A DNA stretch of 64,000 nucleotides from Amoebidium appalachense (GCA_963693365.1 CAVNZM010000001.1:6572001-6636000); one strand, 5' to 3'. Shown: positions 1 to 16,024, counted from the first letter of the stretch. A program made the numbers and translations. Notes: generated from the letters alone by a model not told the origin.

Positions 1-342
1 CACACACACATACATACATACATTCACTCACTCACTCACTCACTCACTCATTTTCTCGCATTGACACTCGCTCTCTCTCTTGAGTCACTCTCTCAGTTGC
101 ACCTCAAACACACGTCTCAACACACAGTGTCACCTGCGCGTACTCATACACACCCACGCACATACGTTCCCCTCCTTCACCACACTCTAAATGCATGCGC
201 ACACAGACACACACGCGCACGCGAGCAGACAGGATAACACGCATAGCCACTATCTCATGCACCCAGGCATGCCACTGCACAGAAAGACCCCCCCCCCCCT
301 CCTCCCTCCGCGCCTCCCCCCCCCCCCTCTCCCCCCCATCAT

Positions 343-432
<90 letters not shown>

Positions 433-458
433 CCCCCCTCCTGCCCCCCTTCCCCCCC

Positions 459-489
<31 letters not shown>

Positions 490-497
490 GAACGCAT

Positions 498-543
<46 letters not shown>

Positions 544-580
544 GCACCCACACCCACACACAAACACACCGCACAAACAG
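1..580. repeat. Simple-repeat intron DNA left of the first visible ABCD4 exon
   Basis: CA-rich DNA with CACT repeats (24-52), C runs (about 288-340 and 455-474) and an (AC)n array at 345-430. It ends in CA-rich DNA and an acceptor-like cacaaacag at 580. It is read as the end of an ABCD4 intron. I see no coding sequence; the open frames on both strands are His-Thr or Cys-Val translations of the repeat. Confidence 0.7.
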
Positions 581-2263
581 CTCTCTTGCCCTCGTCTCAA
601 CCTTGACTAAAATGTTTCCCTGCGAATTGGTGCTATATGCTGCTTGTGCTAAACTTATAGGTGCTTTGGCTTTCAAGGTACTCTAAAATTGTGCCTGCGT
701 ACAGGCACCGTTTTTCTCTTATTTCGACTGACCTGTTGATCGCTCGTCAATTTTTAGTGGCTATTAGGTTTTGGATAGGTGGGTGGGCGGGGTAGCGGGT
801 GATTTTAGGAGGAGGGCAAGTGTAGAGGCTCGGGGGAAGGTGGAGGGGGGGGGGGGGGGGGGAGAAGGGGGGGGGGGGGGGGGGGGGGGGGCTGTCACGG
901 GGTGAATTGAATGAAGCAAGAGAAATTCTAGATATGATAGGAAGCATGTGTGGTTGGGTGGTGAGAGAAGGCTGGAGCCAGGAGTGGTACCTAGTGGTAA
1001 TAGCATTCATATTTCTCAGCAAACGAATATTAGTAATTTTATTTGTTATGCATCTATGCAGCCATTTCACTGTGTTTCTCTATGCAATAGTATTGATTTT
1101 TTTCGTCTTTCTGCCCTCTTTTGTCCATGCAAAATAAGTATTAATAAAGTAACAAAAAGAATTTCTAAATGTAAATTTTTCCCCTTTGTAACAGAATATG
1201 TCGAGGTCTAACAGTGAATACGTATCAGAGATGCCGGGCACAGGACAAACAGAAGAGGGGAGACTGGGTTCAATCTCCTCTTTGTGCGCCGTTTTGCCCA
1301 CCTCTCAGGAATCATATATGGAAGGTGCCTCGGCCAATCAGCAATGTTTCTGGCACTTCTCCTCGTTGTACGTCCTGCTAACAACCCCCACCCCCCCCCC
1401 CCTTCCCCCCCCCCCCCCCCCCGTGTTACTACCCTGCGGCGTGGGTCAAATCTCATATTTTCCCCTCTGATTACGAATTCTGTGGCTTTCGGGACTTAAT
1501 TCTTTTCAGCTGGTGTAGTATGTTAGCCAGGGAAGTATCGACTTAGGTATCGACGGGGGAGCTTCCTAGAAGCCCCGTCTCCTGAGTTCCTATCTATATT
1601 TTTCTTGCTTCTGCTTACTGCTGCAACTTTAACCCCCGGCCTTTCCCACTGCCCTTGCCTGCATAAGCAACCCTGCTCGTCTCTGATCAAGACGGGTGAC
1701 CTACTCATGTTCAAGTGAAACAGTATCTGAGTTGGGTTTCGTTAACGAGGGGAATAGGTCGAAACTCGGGTACTGTGGATGACGTGGGCCCCCCCTGAGG
1801 ATGGGCTCTGCTTATTATGCATACTCTTTATGTATGGCTTGCATTCTGCATCGTGTTATCCGTTTGTTCTTGTGTACTTCGTACTTTTTGACGCATTCAA
1901 AACCCCCCCCCCCCCCAAAAAAAAAAAAAAAAAAAAAAAAACAAAAAACAAGGGGGAAAAAAAAAAAGAAGAAGAAGAAGCCTCAAACCCCACTACCCAT
2001 CATTCACCTACCCTCCCACCCATTCCCTCCCCCTTCCCTCCCCCTCCCCTCCCCCTCCCCCCCCCCCCCCCCCCACTCCCCCTCCCTCCCCTCCCCTTGA
2101 TACACATGTGCACACATGCACACATTTACACGCAATACAAGGGCAGAACAAAGCAGACCAAACAACCTTTACATGCCGTTAGTCATATGATGTGTAGATA
2201 CGATCTCTCAATGTCGTATCCACATTTGTGGTGTCGGACTGTGCCGGCTGAAGGACGAAAAGT

Positions 2264-2294
<31 letters not shown>

Positions 2295-2459
2295 AGGGGG
2301 GGGGGGGGGGAGAGAGAGAGAGAAAGAGGGAGGGAGGGAGAGAGGGGGGGGGGTGAATAGGGGTAGGGGTGGGAGGGGGGCCGGGCGGGCGGGATTGGTT
2401 TGTTTGTGGGCGTCTCTGGTAGTATCTTTTTTTTTCATCTTTTTTTTTTTTTTGGTGGT

Positions 2460-2501
<42 letters not shown>

Positions 2502-2534
2502 GGATGTGTGTGAGTGTGTGGGTGGGACTGGTGT

Positions 2535-2565
<31 letters not shown>

Positions 2566-3132
2566 GGGGGTTCAAACTCAAGCTGAATAATAGGTGCTCA
2601 TCAACCGAAAGAAAGTGCCCACGTGAGAATCAATCTACGATGTGTGGCGGCAGATTCGACTTTGTGTTGCCAGGATAAATTCTAAAACCGCACGATAAAG
2701 TGTGGAGACTAATCTGCCCGAATACGAATTCAGCTTCTAGGATAGCAACCCCTCTGCCTATCAATTTCACTTCTTTCCACCATGACCAGATTCCCATTCC
2801 TCCCAATATTTCCAGAATAATAGAAAGTTCTGTGTGGGCAAGAAAAAATTCATAGGAACACCGAGAATACCAGAAGATGAGGCATAGCCACAGGCGGGAA
2901 ATTTCAATCACATCTGAACCCCCGAGACTCTCCTACCTGCCACTCATGGAACCCCCTTCCCCCCCCCCCCCCCCCCCCCCCTTTCCCAGGCTGCCATTGG
3001 GGAGCAATTTGTGACTTACCAAGTGGGGATTATTCCCAGCAAGATGTACATGGTACCCCCCCCCCCCCCCCCCCCCCCCCCCTTCCCCTCCCCCCTCCCC
3101 CCCCCACACACATGCCTACACACACGCGCGCG

Positions 3133-3210
<78 letters not shown>

Positions 3211-3513
3211 AGTAACGGCTCAAAACTCGGACATTGTGAATGACCTCCCTCTCCATCCCCCCTTTCCCCCCCCCCCTCTCTCTCTTCTGAGCATAGACTC
3301 TACTTGTGTTACATTCTTTTTGTGTGTGTGTCCATTTGTGTCCAGGTGTGCCTTACGCTACCCAGTCAAAGTTTGCACCTTCTACCTTAACACTCCCCCC
3401 TCCCCCCCCCGGCCGTCTCCCCTGCCTCTCTCCCCCTTTCATTTGTTTTCCAATCATCCTTTCTCCCTTTCACCGATTTATTGACCTTCTCCTTTCATTC
3501 TCTCCAGGGCTTC

Positions 3514-3544
<31 letters not shown>

Positions 3545-3936
3545 AGACACCCACCCACCTACCCACGTACCTTCCAAAAAGTAGAAATAATAATGACAAG
3601 AGAAACCCATGGCCAGTACCCAACACATATAATATCAGAAACTTTGAGTATTAAAAATTAAAAAGCCAGTTTTAAGGACCATTTGTGATATCTCTCTGCA
3701 TTCATTACTCTTGGCAAATGTATGTCTATCTCGGATTGATTTGGACAAGGGTTTATTGATTAATAAAACAAGATCACGTACATTACTTCATTAAGTTGTG
3801 AAGACGTACGAGCATAACCATTCAAACACACAGGAAAACGGCAATAACTACTCATGTAGGCTTGGTTCGACAGAGTCTGCTAACGTTAACTAACACACAC
3901 ACGCGCGCTCACACGCACACACACGCACACACGCAC

Positions 3937-3968
<32 letters not shown>

Positions 3969-4438
3969 CACACGCACACACACACAAAGGTGCTGAACGG
4001 TAAGGATCTTGATGGATTTCAGCAAACTGTCGGTATTTCTCTTGCCATCGTGACCGGAGTGGCAATCGTAAGTAGCCCCCCCCTCCCCTCCCCTCCCTCC
4101 CCCCTCCCCCCCCCAAAAAGAAAGAGAATCAGAAAACCAGTCAATATATCCCACCTCCCCCCCCCCCCCCTCCCCCCCCCCTCCTCAACCCCCGGCTCCG
4201 CCTTGCATGCACTTAAGCATACACAGACAGACAGAGAAGTCGGGAACTGGGGGTGGGGGTAAGAGGGGAAGGTGGGGGGGGGGGGGGGAGGGGGAGGGTA
4301 GCGAGAAGAAGAAGGAAATGTATAGACACGACAGCAGCTCAAACGAGTTGAAAAAAAGAAAGAGAAGCCCACGCACACACACGCCAACACAAAACCCCCC
4401 CCAACACACACACATACACACATGCGCACACACGCGCG

Positions 4439-4514
<76 letters not shown>

Positions 4515-4914
4515 CTATGCTCCCAGTGCAATCACTAACGTGCCCATACGATCCAAACTTCAACCCCCCTCCTTCCCCCCTCCCCCCCCCCCCCCCCCCC
4601 CCCCCTCCCCTTCCTCCCCCCCCCCCCCCCCTTCCCCTTCCCCGCCTTTCTACATACAGGTAATGTCTCTTCGTGAGTGGTTTGCCGGCCGACTCGGTGT
4701 GTGTGCACGCAGTGCGCTCACCCTTAACCTACACACCAGTGTCATGGTGGGCCTTAAACACTATCTACTTGCTATCGGCAGACCTCTGGCTGACAACATG
4801 TACATATACCCCCCCCCCCCCCTCCCCCCCCCCCCACCACCACCACCACCACCACCACCACCACACCACCCCCTCCCCCCCCCCCCCCCTCCCCCCCCCC
4901 CCCCCCCCCCCCAA

Positions 4915-4945
<31 letters not shown>

Positions 4946-5338
4946 ATATGCATGCAGTCCAAGGTGCATAAATCAAAACATTATTGTGGAATTGCTGGTC
5001 GCCTTGAGGGGGTCGGGGCTCTACTTATGATGCATGCTACGTTAGTCTGGCCTTTTTTGTGAATGTGTGTTACGAAAGGTGGAATCTGTTCGGTCGGGCT
5101 AGCATTAGATGACACGTTTCTTACTTCATCCGTTTTACTTTCCTCTGTCTCGTTTTCTAACTCTCTTTATATGGTTTGCACCTTTGCGCCAGACCCTAAC
5201 CTTCGAAACATCCACACAAGAATACATGCGCACATGCACCAGGCACGTATACACACCCACACGCGAGCACGTGCCACGTACGTACACACATGCGCACAAC
5301 ACTACACACACACACGCGCCCACACACACACGCGCGCG

Positions 5339-5377
<39 letters not shown>

Positions 5378-5730
5378 ACACACACGTACACACACACACA
5401 CAGTGATCAGCGTATAGCCAGCGACACGGCCCAGTTTTGCTCCATCTACTCGCAGGTTCTCTCAGACGCCATTGTTCTTCCTTTCACCATTCGTGTGGCT
5501 CCCCCTTTCCCCCCCCCCCCCCCCCCTCCCCCCCCCCCCCAACCTCCCACCCACTCGCGTACACATTCTCCCCCCTCCCCGCCACCACGAGATGCACACA
5601 TGTAGCATCCACACCCTTGCTTTGCGCTCACACCACCTATTCAGTCACATTCAGTTTTTCCCTCCCTCGCTGTCTCTCTGTCTCCCCACCTCCCCCCCCC
5701 CTCTCTCTCGCCCCTCTCCCTCCCCCCCCC

Positions 5731-5761
<31 letters not shown>

Positions 5762-5778
5762 ACATTCTCTCCCTCTCC

Positions 5779-5852
<74 letters not shown>

Positions 5853-6636
5853 CCCCTCCCCCCCTCCCTCCCCCTCCTCTCCCCCCCCCCCCCCCCCCCC
5901 CCCCCCCCGAATGCCCGGTCCTTGTGCTAGTTTGTTTCTTTATTTTTCCCGTTTTCACGCCTCACACACACGTAAATCTAATTTAATCGGATCACCGATA
6001 TCTGGTAGCACTTAAGATGCGAATGTAGGGCTACTTTGCAGCTTCGAAAGGGAAGATTTTGGCTGTCTCTTTTTATTCCTACTTTGCCTTCCAATGAAAA
6101 TAGACGCTACGAACTTTGGAAATGTTGTATAACGGTATGCCATTGAGCTCGTGTTTACGTATGGTCCCTATTCTCTGCTCCCCCCTCCCCCCTCCCCCCT
6201 CCCTGCATTGGTGCGCGCGCACATACACACATGCGCAAAGACACACGCACACTTACAAGATGTGTCCTCTGCCTGTTGTTGTAGCTTCAACTTTGCTCTT
6301 GAAACATTCCTTCTTTTGTTCCCCCTTCTTATTCTTCTTTTCCTCCCTTTTCATTTTTTTTTTTTTTTTTTGGGGGGGGGGGGTCCCCTTTGCTTGCATG
6401 TCTGCCACCATCTATTGCCGAGCTCATACCCTCGCCACCAACCTCCACTCCTGCCTCCCCCTGCTCCCCATGTTTACGTTTGTCGGGATGAAATAAACTT
6501 TTTCTTAACATGAGAACTCCAAATCTAAGACGGATTATTTTGCTCATCAGCCCACTCCTCCTCCCCATCCACACATCCACCCGCACATCCACACATCCCT
6601 ACCGTTTCTCCGCTTCAATAATCATACAGACCTACC

Positions 6637-6733
<97 letters not shown>

Positions 6734-6807
6734 CATCTCTCCCCTTTCAATGATCACATCCACTTCTCTCTCCCCCCCCTCCCCCCCCCCCCACTCCCCT
6801 CCCTCTC

Positions 6808-6864
<57 letters not shown>

Positions 6865-7076
6865 ACACACGCAGTGTACTATGGTTACAAAACGGCTATC
6901 GTAACCGGCTGGGTTGGCCCCGTGTCTGTGCTCGTCTACTTCTTTGGGGGTGCAATTCTCAATCGCCTGTTCATGGGCCCTATCACACGACTCACATATC
7001 TCCAGGAGAGAAAGGAGGGTGACTTTCGGTACTTGCATCCTCCCCCCTCCCCCCCACCCCACCCCACCCCCTCTCT

Positions 7077-7142
<66 letters not shown>

Positions 7143-8101
7143 GTGCGCGCGAAAAAAAGGAGAGAAAGAAAGGAACCAAGAAAGAAAAACATAAAGGGAT
7201 ATGCCCTTTCCTTAGTAGTTGCCTTGTTTTCACATACAGGTGGTTCTTTGCACAGGTATCACCTTCGCGCGCGCACACACACACATGCACGCACACAAAC
7301 ACACACACGTGCGCGCGCACACAGACACACACACATCACACATAGACACACACATGCGAAACCACACACTCTCAAAAATGCACAATTGCACAATTGCACA
7401 TGCATTTGTGCATGTGTGCGTACATACTGAACAGTATGCAGCAGGCATGCAGGTACTTTCATGAATTGGACCACACCTGGGGCACAAAGACATACCCTTT
7501 TTCTTATTCACACTCTGACTTTCTTCACACACACACCCCCCCCTCTCCCCTTCCACACACACACACACCCCTCCCCCACACCCACACACCCACCCAACCT
7601 CCAGCCCCATCTCCAACACCTCACCCTTCTCATAAAAAGAGACAGGAGAAGGTAATGAAGGAAGGAAAAAGGAACGAGAAAAGTGAAGAGAAACAGCGTG
7701 GTTTTCAAGAAAGAATGCTGATAAATAGATAATAGAAAGAAGCATTGAATTAACACAAGAAGAGGTGCATGCACAGAACATCTATAAAGATTTCAAAAGG
7801 GAAATACAAACATGATGCCCCTTTTTTTCATCGTGCTTTAATCTTTTTATAAATAAAGTTTACATATTATATATTTATCTGAAATCACGTACCTACAGCT
7901 ACTATCATGCACGCCTTCGTATGAATGCCGAGGCTCTAGGCTTTCTTCGCGGGGCTGAGAGAGAAAAGGAAACTCTAAACGATCGATTTGATTCGCTAAT
8001 TGTCACACAGACAAGCGTGGTGAACCGGTCATTTTTCCTGAAAGGTAAGAGTCTCGAAGCCCCAAAAATGGAAACCCCCCCCCCCCCCCACCTCCTCTTC
8101 C

Positions 8102-8200
<99 letters not shown>

Positions 8201-8202
8201 AG

Positions 8203-8234
<32 letters not shown>

Positions 8235-9494
8235 TTCCGTTTCTGTCCTTCCTCGTCTCTCTTTCCTTTACCCCATTTTTTTCTTTCAAAAGATGTCATA
8301 GCTGTCTGTGTATGTTTAACCCTTTTTTCTGTTTCCGAAGTCTGCCTTGCCGCATTGTAGCAAAAAGGCTTAATGTGTCTGTTATGCAAACAACTTCATA
8401 TTCGTCGGGAAGATGTGTTTTAATTGGTGGGTAGGTTTTTTATTTTCTATTTTTTTTTAAAAAAAAGAATGAGCTGGTTAACTTGCATAATAATATGTAA
8501 CATACCGCATATGATCCATAAGGAATAATGATTGGCTGTTCCTGATTAAAAAATCCACCAATAGGCAATGTTATACCTCGTTTATGCTTAGCATCCGCTT
8601 GCTCGTCTTTTTGCATATGAACAATATTCATACCCCCACTCTGATTGCCTGCAAATCATGCGCCAGGCAGTGTGCACTGGCTGGACTATTTCGGCAGCAT
8701 TCTGTCGTACTTTGTTGTTGCCATTCCTGTCTTTGGGGGCTCCTTTGACTCTCTCTCTGCTGTCGAACTTTCATCCATGATCAGCAAGGTATTAACCCCC
8801 CCCCCCCCCCCCCCCCCTCCCCCAACTCCCCCCCTCCATCCTGGTTCTAACTCTCTCTCTTGCTCCCCTCCCCCCCCCCCCCCCCCTTCTCCCCCCCCTC
8901 CCCCTTACTGCCACCCTTATTGCCCACCTGTATTACAAGCACTCTCGTTATTGCGTTTATTTTCACAAAGGGAGATGTTATGGTGCCCACGTCTCGTGTA
9001 TTCGATGTGATTTTGGTGAATCTGGTATATAATTCAATGGTTGAGAGGGGGGTTTAGAGGTAAGTGGACCCTCCATTCCATGTGTGCACGTGCGCTTAGT
9101 GATTATATTTATTATTACCTAGGATGGGTGTGTGGGTGTGGGTGTGTGTGTGTTTGCATGCGGGTGTGTATGGAGGGTGGGAGTGGGGAAGGGGGGGGGG
9201 GGGGGGGGGGGGGGCACGAACACGACGTAAGTGTCCTCAGGGGGTTATGTTCTTTTCATAACGAGTACACAAGGGGAGAAGAGTGTGCACGAGCACATGC
9301 ACACAGTAAGAAACACGCTCATTCACTGACCACCAATACATACCGCACGAACTCTCAGCACACACACGCACACAGTAAGAAACACGCTCATTCACTGACC
9401 ACCAATAGATACCGCACGAACTCTCAGCACACACACGCACACACACGCACACACACGCACACACACACACACACGCACACACACGCACACACAC

Positions 9495-9563
<69 letters not shown>

Positions 9564-9873
9564 GTACACGTTCGAGTCCATGTACCTCATCAACTGTTTC
9601 TCTCGTCTGCTGGATCTGGCCGAGCAACTGTCCCTCTTTGCCGGCTATACCCATCGTATCGGTGAACTTTTGGAGGTACGCAGAAGTCGCTGTAGTTTAA
9701 AACGAACACATATTTCCCACTCTTTACCCGAAGTCCCCCCCATACATCACCCCCCACCCCCTCCCCCCCAACCACCACCACCACCACCACCACCACAAGG
9801 TACATATATACCCGTACGCACGCGTGTGTGTGCATTTATGTGTGTCTGCTTATGGGTGGGTGGCGGGGTGGCT

Positions 9874-9948
<75 letters not shown>

Positions 9949-11134
9949 AAAACAAGAAATTACAAAGAAAAAAAAAAAAGGAGCCCACCAGCCTGCCGAT
10001 CACACTACCAGCCTCCCACCTCACCCCCCCTCCCCCCCCCCCCCCCCCCCTCCCCCCTCTCCCCCCCTCCCCCCCTGCGCGAAAAAGATTAAAAGGCAAA
10101 GGACGTGATGTCCCTTCTTCTTTCGTCGTCTTCTCTGTTTTTCTTGGGAAATGGTGGTGGTGGTGGTTTGGGGGGGGGGGGGGGGGGTGGGGGGGTGGCA
10201 ACCCATGGCTTAGCATAAAACCCATGGCTTAGCATAATAAACCAGTAGTATTTTCCTCATGTAGAAGCTGGAAGCTCAAAAGGGGCAGCGGGAGGACCCC
10301 TTCTCCTTGACCACACCACATATTGCCCCTCCCCCCCCCCCCCTCCCCCCCCCTTCCCCCCCAACAACAACTCCCCCACCCCCAGCTAACCCCAGACTTC
10401 CCGTTCCCAGGATGCTGAGGCTTTGAATGCCTGCATGGATGCACCTCACATTCGGTAAGAAAAACCCCCACACCACAGACCACCCCCACCTCTATACCCG
10501 GTCCCCGACCCCATTCGCTCTGTTGCATCCCCCCCCCCCCCCCCTCCACCTTTGGGCCATGGCTTACCGACGGGCAACGATATGAAACTTAACACCGCAT
10601 ACGTAACTGATCCCCCCCTCCCCCCCTCTCGGCTTTTTTTGCACAATTTCCTTGTATGGGTGTTCCGTTAAAACCGGGTTCGATCTAGACCAATAGTAAT
10701 AGTCGATTGCTTAGCTTTTTTCTTTATATTCTAAGTGATTATCTCGCAACATTTTAGTTTTTATATGCACAGGCGGCACTAACACCGTGTTGCCACATTC
10801 CAGATATGACAGCGCGATAATAGAGCACACAAAGAGCGAGGAGGGAGGATTAAGCATGGGTACCTTTAAGGACACCCAACCCTCCAAGATTCTACTTGCC
10901 ATAAATGGGTTGACCTATAGGAATCCTGGATCTAACGAGCCTCTGGTTAAAGGTATTATCCCCCCCCCCTCTCCCCCTCTCACCCGGCCCCCTCCCGGTG
11001 CGCTTCTCCTTTTCTACGTCGGCTTTCTTCTGCTTGTTTTGACTTGGAGGACACACGTGGTGTAGTGTACATGCAGGGGTATGGTCACACCAAGATACAG
11101 GAAACACGTGTGCGTGTGTGCGCGCGCACGCACG

Positions 11135-11173
<39 letters not shown>

Positions 11174-11421
11174 TAACTATACACACGCGCACACATACAC
11201 ACATACTCATGCACCCACGGCACGCACGCACGCACGTACACACACGCCCTACTCGTCTTTGTCATGACATGTTGACTTGTTTAGTGCCATTGACACAAGG
11301 CAAGGGTTGTGTACCCTGCTCCAGAGGTTATCAAAGTGAAACCTATTATGTGGTGCAGCGTAGCAAGCCCCGTAACGACAGAAATGTGTTCGCCTTTTTT
11401 GTGTCACAGGATGGGGGGAAA

Positions 11422-11456
<35 letters not shown>

Positions 11457-11731
11457 GATTCTCCTTTTGTGTCTGTGATGCTGTAAACGGTTACCATCAA
11501 AATGTTTGTGTTGCCAGTTGGTGTTGCTCATTCTACGTATCCCTTCACTTTCCTCCTTAAACTGGTCCGTCTTAACGTGTGTGTGTGTGTGCGCGGGTGT
11601 GCGCATGTGTGTGTGCGCGGGTGTGCGCATGTGTGTGTGCATGGGGTGCTCTAACCGTTGGGTACATCTGATATAGGAGCATTGAAATCATAGTTGAGTT
11701 TCTGACCACAGCCCATGCCCCCACGCGCGCG

Positions 11732-11764
<33 letters not shown>

Positions 11765-12193
11765 GCACGCACGCACGCACGCGCGCACGCACGCACACAC
11801 ACACACACACACAGACCTCACCATGGCTGTGACTAATGGCCGGTCTGTTCTCATCACTGGCCCAAGTGGTAAACATCCCCCTCCCCATCCCCCTCCTCCA
11901 CTCCCCCTCTCCCTGCCCCCCCCCCCCCCTCTTCCGGTCTTCCCCTATTTCTATTTTTCCACAAATATCAACCGCCCTCTGTACAGGAGACAGATCTCTC
12001 CCCCCCTCTCCCCCTCTCTTTCTCGGAAAATAAAGGGCACGAAGGAAAAGGAAGGGAAAAGTTATGCTCGAGTTACCACTTGGTTGCATGTGTTCTTGTT
12101 CGGTTGGCATCCATAAATGTTTCCATACCCGATCTCTCCGTCAGACGCCACCAATCTGTGTGTTGACATAACAAAGAATCATCCCCCTAGTCC

Positions 12194-12229
<36 letters not shown>

Positions 12230-12516
12230 ACACGCACACACGTGCACGTGGTAGCGAGAAGAAAATTGACAATCTACCACTCTGCCAAATATGGCTATGA
12301 ATAACCGTACAAAATTTATGCGGTTCTTTGTTTTGATTGGCGCACACATACACACACGCACACATAAACACAATCCTAAGCTTTCACGAAACGACATAGA
12401 ATGTGATCCAGGCGATCGATTTTGACTTTTGCCCACTTCTTCCACATCCAATCAGGTTGTGGCAAGACATCTCTCCTGCGTGTGATTGGTGGACTCTGGG
12501 TTCCCGACGATGGTCC

Positions 12517-12553
<37 letters not shown>

Positions 12554-13182
12554 AGAAAAAAAAAAAATTTGCCGGCCATCTTTATTCTTGATACTGTTCT
12601 AATCTAACCTGTTACCCACCTCTGCCCCTGGAAATGCACCAATCAAATCTCACCACCACCACACGTGCACATCCACGACTTTTTCGCCTTTGCAGCCTCG
12701 TGCCCTACTCTCCCGCCTTTCCTGTCCCACACCCACGCTTTACTTTCCTGTTTCGTTTTTGCCGGCTTTTTGTCAGTTTAAGTATCCGTTCTGCAACCTT
12801 GTCAGGAGACGGGCATAGGGTGGGGGAGATGACGAGCACCACAACTTCCAAAGGAAATCTGGAAACGGAATAAAATGAAAGGGAAAGGGGGAGAGGGGGG
12901 GGAATGTGGGGTTGAGGGCTGGGGAGAAGGGAGGGGGGGAGGGAGGAGTGAACAGATGGATAAAGAAAAAAAGGGTCACACGGTATATCTCCGCGTATCC
13001 ATTCGACATTTGACCGTGTCAAGCCCCGCCCGCACTCTCCTTTCTCACGTGACCTTTATCCAATCAGGTGTGGTCACTCTCCAGCAGCCATGCCCCCTCT
13101 TTGTTCTTCCTCAGAGGCCCTTCCTAGCAAGTGGCTCCCTCAAGAGCCTCATGGCATACCCCGAGACAGATTTGTTCCGTAC

Positions 13183-13222
<40 letters not shown>

Positions 13223-13869
13223 CCTCTCACACAGACACACACACACACACCACACGTGAAATGGAGAGAGGGAGAGAGGAGAGAGAGAGGGGGGGGGGGG
13301 GGGGGGGGGGGGGGGAGAGAGAGGAGAGAGAGAGAGAGAGAGAGAGAGACGCATGGGGCAAGACGTGAAAGAAGCATGGTGTAGGTCAAAACGTATTGAA
13401 TATATTTAGTCACACGTGTGTAGAACGGGCCGTACTGGAATCAAACAAACAGAAAGCCGAGGGAATGGAAGCAGATGTATGTAGGGGAACTGGTGTGAGC
13501 AAATTAAGCACAGGAAATAGTTTGTACGCTGTTGAATATTGGTTGCTTACTCCCTCCTCCCCTCCCCCCCCCTTCCCCCCCCCCACACACACACACATTC
13601 GCCGCCTCCTCGCCACGGGCCCCCCCTCCCCCCTCCCCCTTTCCCCTTCCCCCCGGGACTTTCTCCCCTCCATGACCTTTTTCTTGCTTCCCTTCATCTT
13701 AGATCTGTTGCATTAATGTTTGCTGGGACATTTTACATGCACACACTCACACACAGAAAGACTTACATAAACCTTCATTCATCCTCGTACTTAGGCATAC
13801 AATCACTCGATCACTCACCCACTCACCTGCCCGCTCAAATACATGCGGATTTACTCTTACGCAAGGCAA

Positions 13870-13921
<52 letters not shown>

Positions 13922-14069
13922 CACACACGAAAACGCACGCACACACACACAGGTGTTTCTGACGAGCAGGTTTTCTCTGCCCTAAAAGTGGCACAGATGG
14001 ATGGTGTCATTGAGAGAATTGGAGGTAAGTCCCACCCGTCACGGTGGTTCGTGGTTGCTTGGCATTCTG

Positions 14070-14153
<84 letters not shown>

Positions 14154-15468
14154 CTCTCTCTCTCTCTTGAACGTGTGAGTGCGCTGTTCTTTTTTGGCAA
14201 ATGTCTAACGTTGTCCGTCGATATCATAAGGTGGGGCTCGATTTGTTACTCTGTAACCACGTTTTAATGCCTCCCTCCCCCCCCCCCCCCCCCCCCCCCC
14301 CCCTCCCCTCCAAACAACAACAGAAAAAGAAAAGAAAAAACCCAACAAAAAAGTTTACCACAACCACAATCTACCACCCACCATGACCACCTGCATCAAA
14401 ATCCAATCACCATACTTGCTTAATCATGATTTTGAAAGTTAACGTACCAATGTGCATGCAGGCATAGACGTGCCCCACGACAACTGGTACGAAATGCTGT
14501 CACCCGGCGAGATGCAGCGGGTGTCCTTTGCCCGTCTCTTCTTCCACAAACCCACACTGGCCGGTAAAATACCCCCCCCCCCCCCTCCCCCCGGGGCACA
14601 CACACACAACCCGCCCTCCTCCCGACTCCCCCCTCCTCCTTTCCCTCCCTGTCTCACTCCAACCCCCCCCCCCCTTCCCCCGGGGCCCTTCTACCTGTTC
14701 TCTGCCTACCCTTTGGTCGTTTCACTTGTGGCTGGGTTTCACCCTTCCCTTTTCTTTCTCACCTCGATGCTGTCTTGTCACTTTTTGATGTATCTCGCCC
14801 ACTCAGCTGTGTCTTTCCCTTGCCGATCATTTGGTTTCAATTCGTCTGTCGGTGTTTTTCTTTTTGGGTCCTTTTATTCTCTCTCTCCTCTCGCTCTCTC
14901 TCTCTTTTTTAACCCCCCCTCATCTCCGTCCCCCCTCCCCCTCCCCACCATCACCTCCACCACCACCACCACCACCACCTTCTCCCTCTCACACCCCCCC
15001 TCCCTTTGCCCTCTCCCTCTGTTTGGGTGTGTATGGGGTGTGGGTTTGTTTGTTTTTTTTGTTTTTGTTTTTTTTGGTGTGTGTGTGTGTGTGTGCGTGT
15101 GTGCGTGTGTGTGTGTGTGTGTGTGCGTGTGTGTGGAGGGGGGGGGGGGGGGGGGGTGCATTTGCTGGTACCATATAAAAGAGTGCTCACCATTTGCAAC
15201 ACCCATGCAAACCACATGCCGATGTGTCCAAAACACATACACCCAAAATCCGAAAGATACTAAATCATTCATATGATTGGCCACAATACTCCTGATTCTT
15301 ATTGGTCAGGGCTGGATGAAGCCACGAGCTCATTGGACGAGAGCACTGAAGAGGACATGTACAATGAGTGCCTGCGCCTGGGCATAGTGTGTGTGAGTGT
15401 GGGCCACAGGTCTACCCTCAGAAAGGTGTGTCTTGCACCTCCGCCCACCTCTCCTCCTCCCCCCCCCC

Positions 15469-15505
<37 letters not shown>

Positions 15506-15956
15506 CTCCCCGCCTCCAACCCCGTGCATTACAAACACAAGTATGCAAACCAAACGTGACCTTTTTTTAATGATGTGTGTGTGGGTTTAGGAGAGGAGTG
15601 GGGAGGAGGGGGAGGGGGAGGGGGGGGGGGGGGGGGGGACATGGATATGATCACCCCTTCCTAGCACATGTGTGTCTACAGTGGAACTGAGCACCAGGTG
15701 TTGGTGGTGGTAATGACCGACATCTCAAAGACTCGTTTACATGTGGATTGCTGACTGTTCCCCTTCTGTTGCTCCCACACATTACTATGTACGCTGGGAT
15801 GACTTACACAGGCACACATATACACATTCGCATTGACATTCATATGGTCCTGTACACATGCACACATACACACACGCATACACACACACCAAAATGCTTG
15901 CTCACTCACTCACTCGCTTGCATCCATACACACATACGCTCCCTCGCTTAATTCCC

Positions 15957-16024
<68 letters not shown>

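Noticed and set aside
345-430. CRISPR-like or satellite arrays
   Set aside because: All regular arrays are dinucleotide to hexanucleotide microsatellites or short tandem units without unique spacers; the genome is eukaryotic.
104-676. Long frames of Cys-Val / His-Thr repeats on both strands, here and in all (CA/GT)n arrays
   Set aside because: They are translations of dinucleotide repeats, open in every frame on both strands, with no conserved domain.
907-1137. Hydrophobic 76-codon + strand frame resembling membrane segments
   Set aside because: Considered as a missing ABCD4 exon; it does not match the family, and 581-677 fits in phase and content.
1779-1904. Conserved frame [14 protein letters not shown]... 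found in several places on the minus or plus strand
   Set aside because: It is the translation of the G-run-bounded repeat, broken by homopolymers in every copy; conservation reflects repeat copying.
2630-2911. Minus-strand frame of 93 codons
   Set aside because: It lies inside an ABCD4 intron, antisense, with no recognisable domain.
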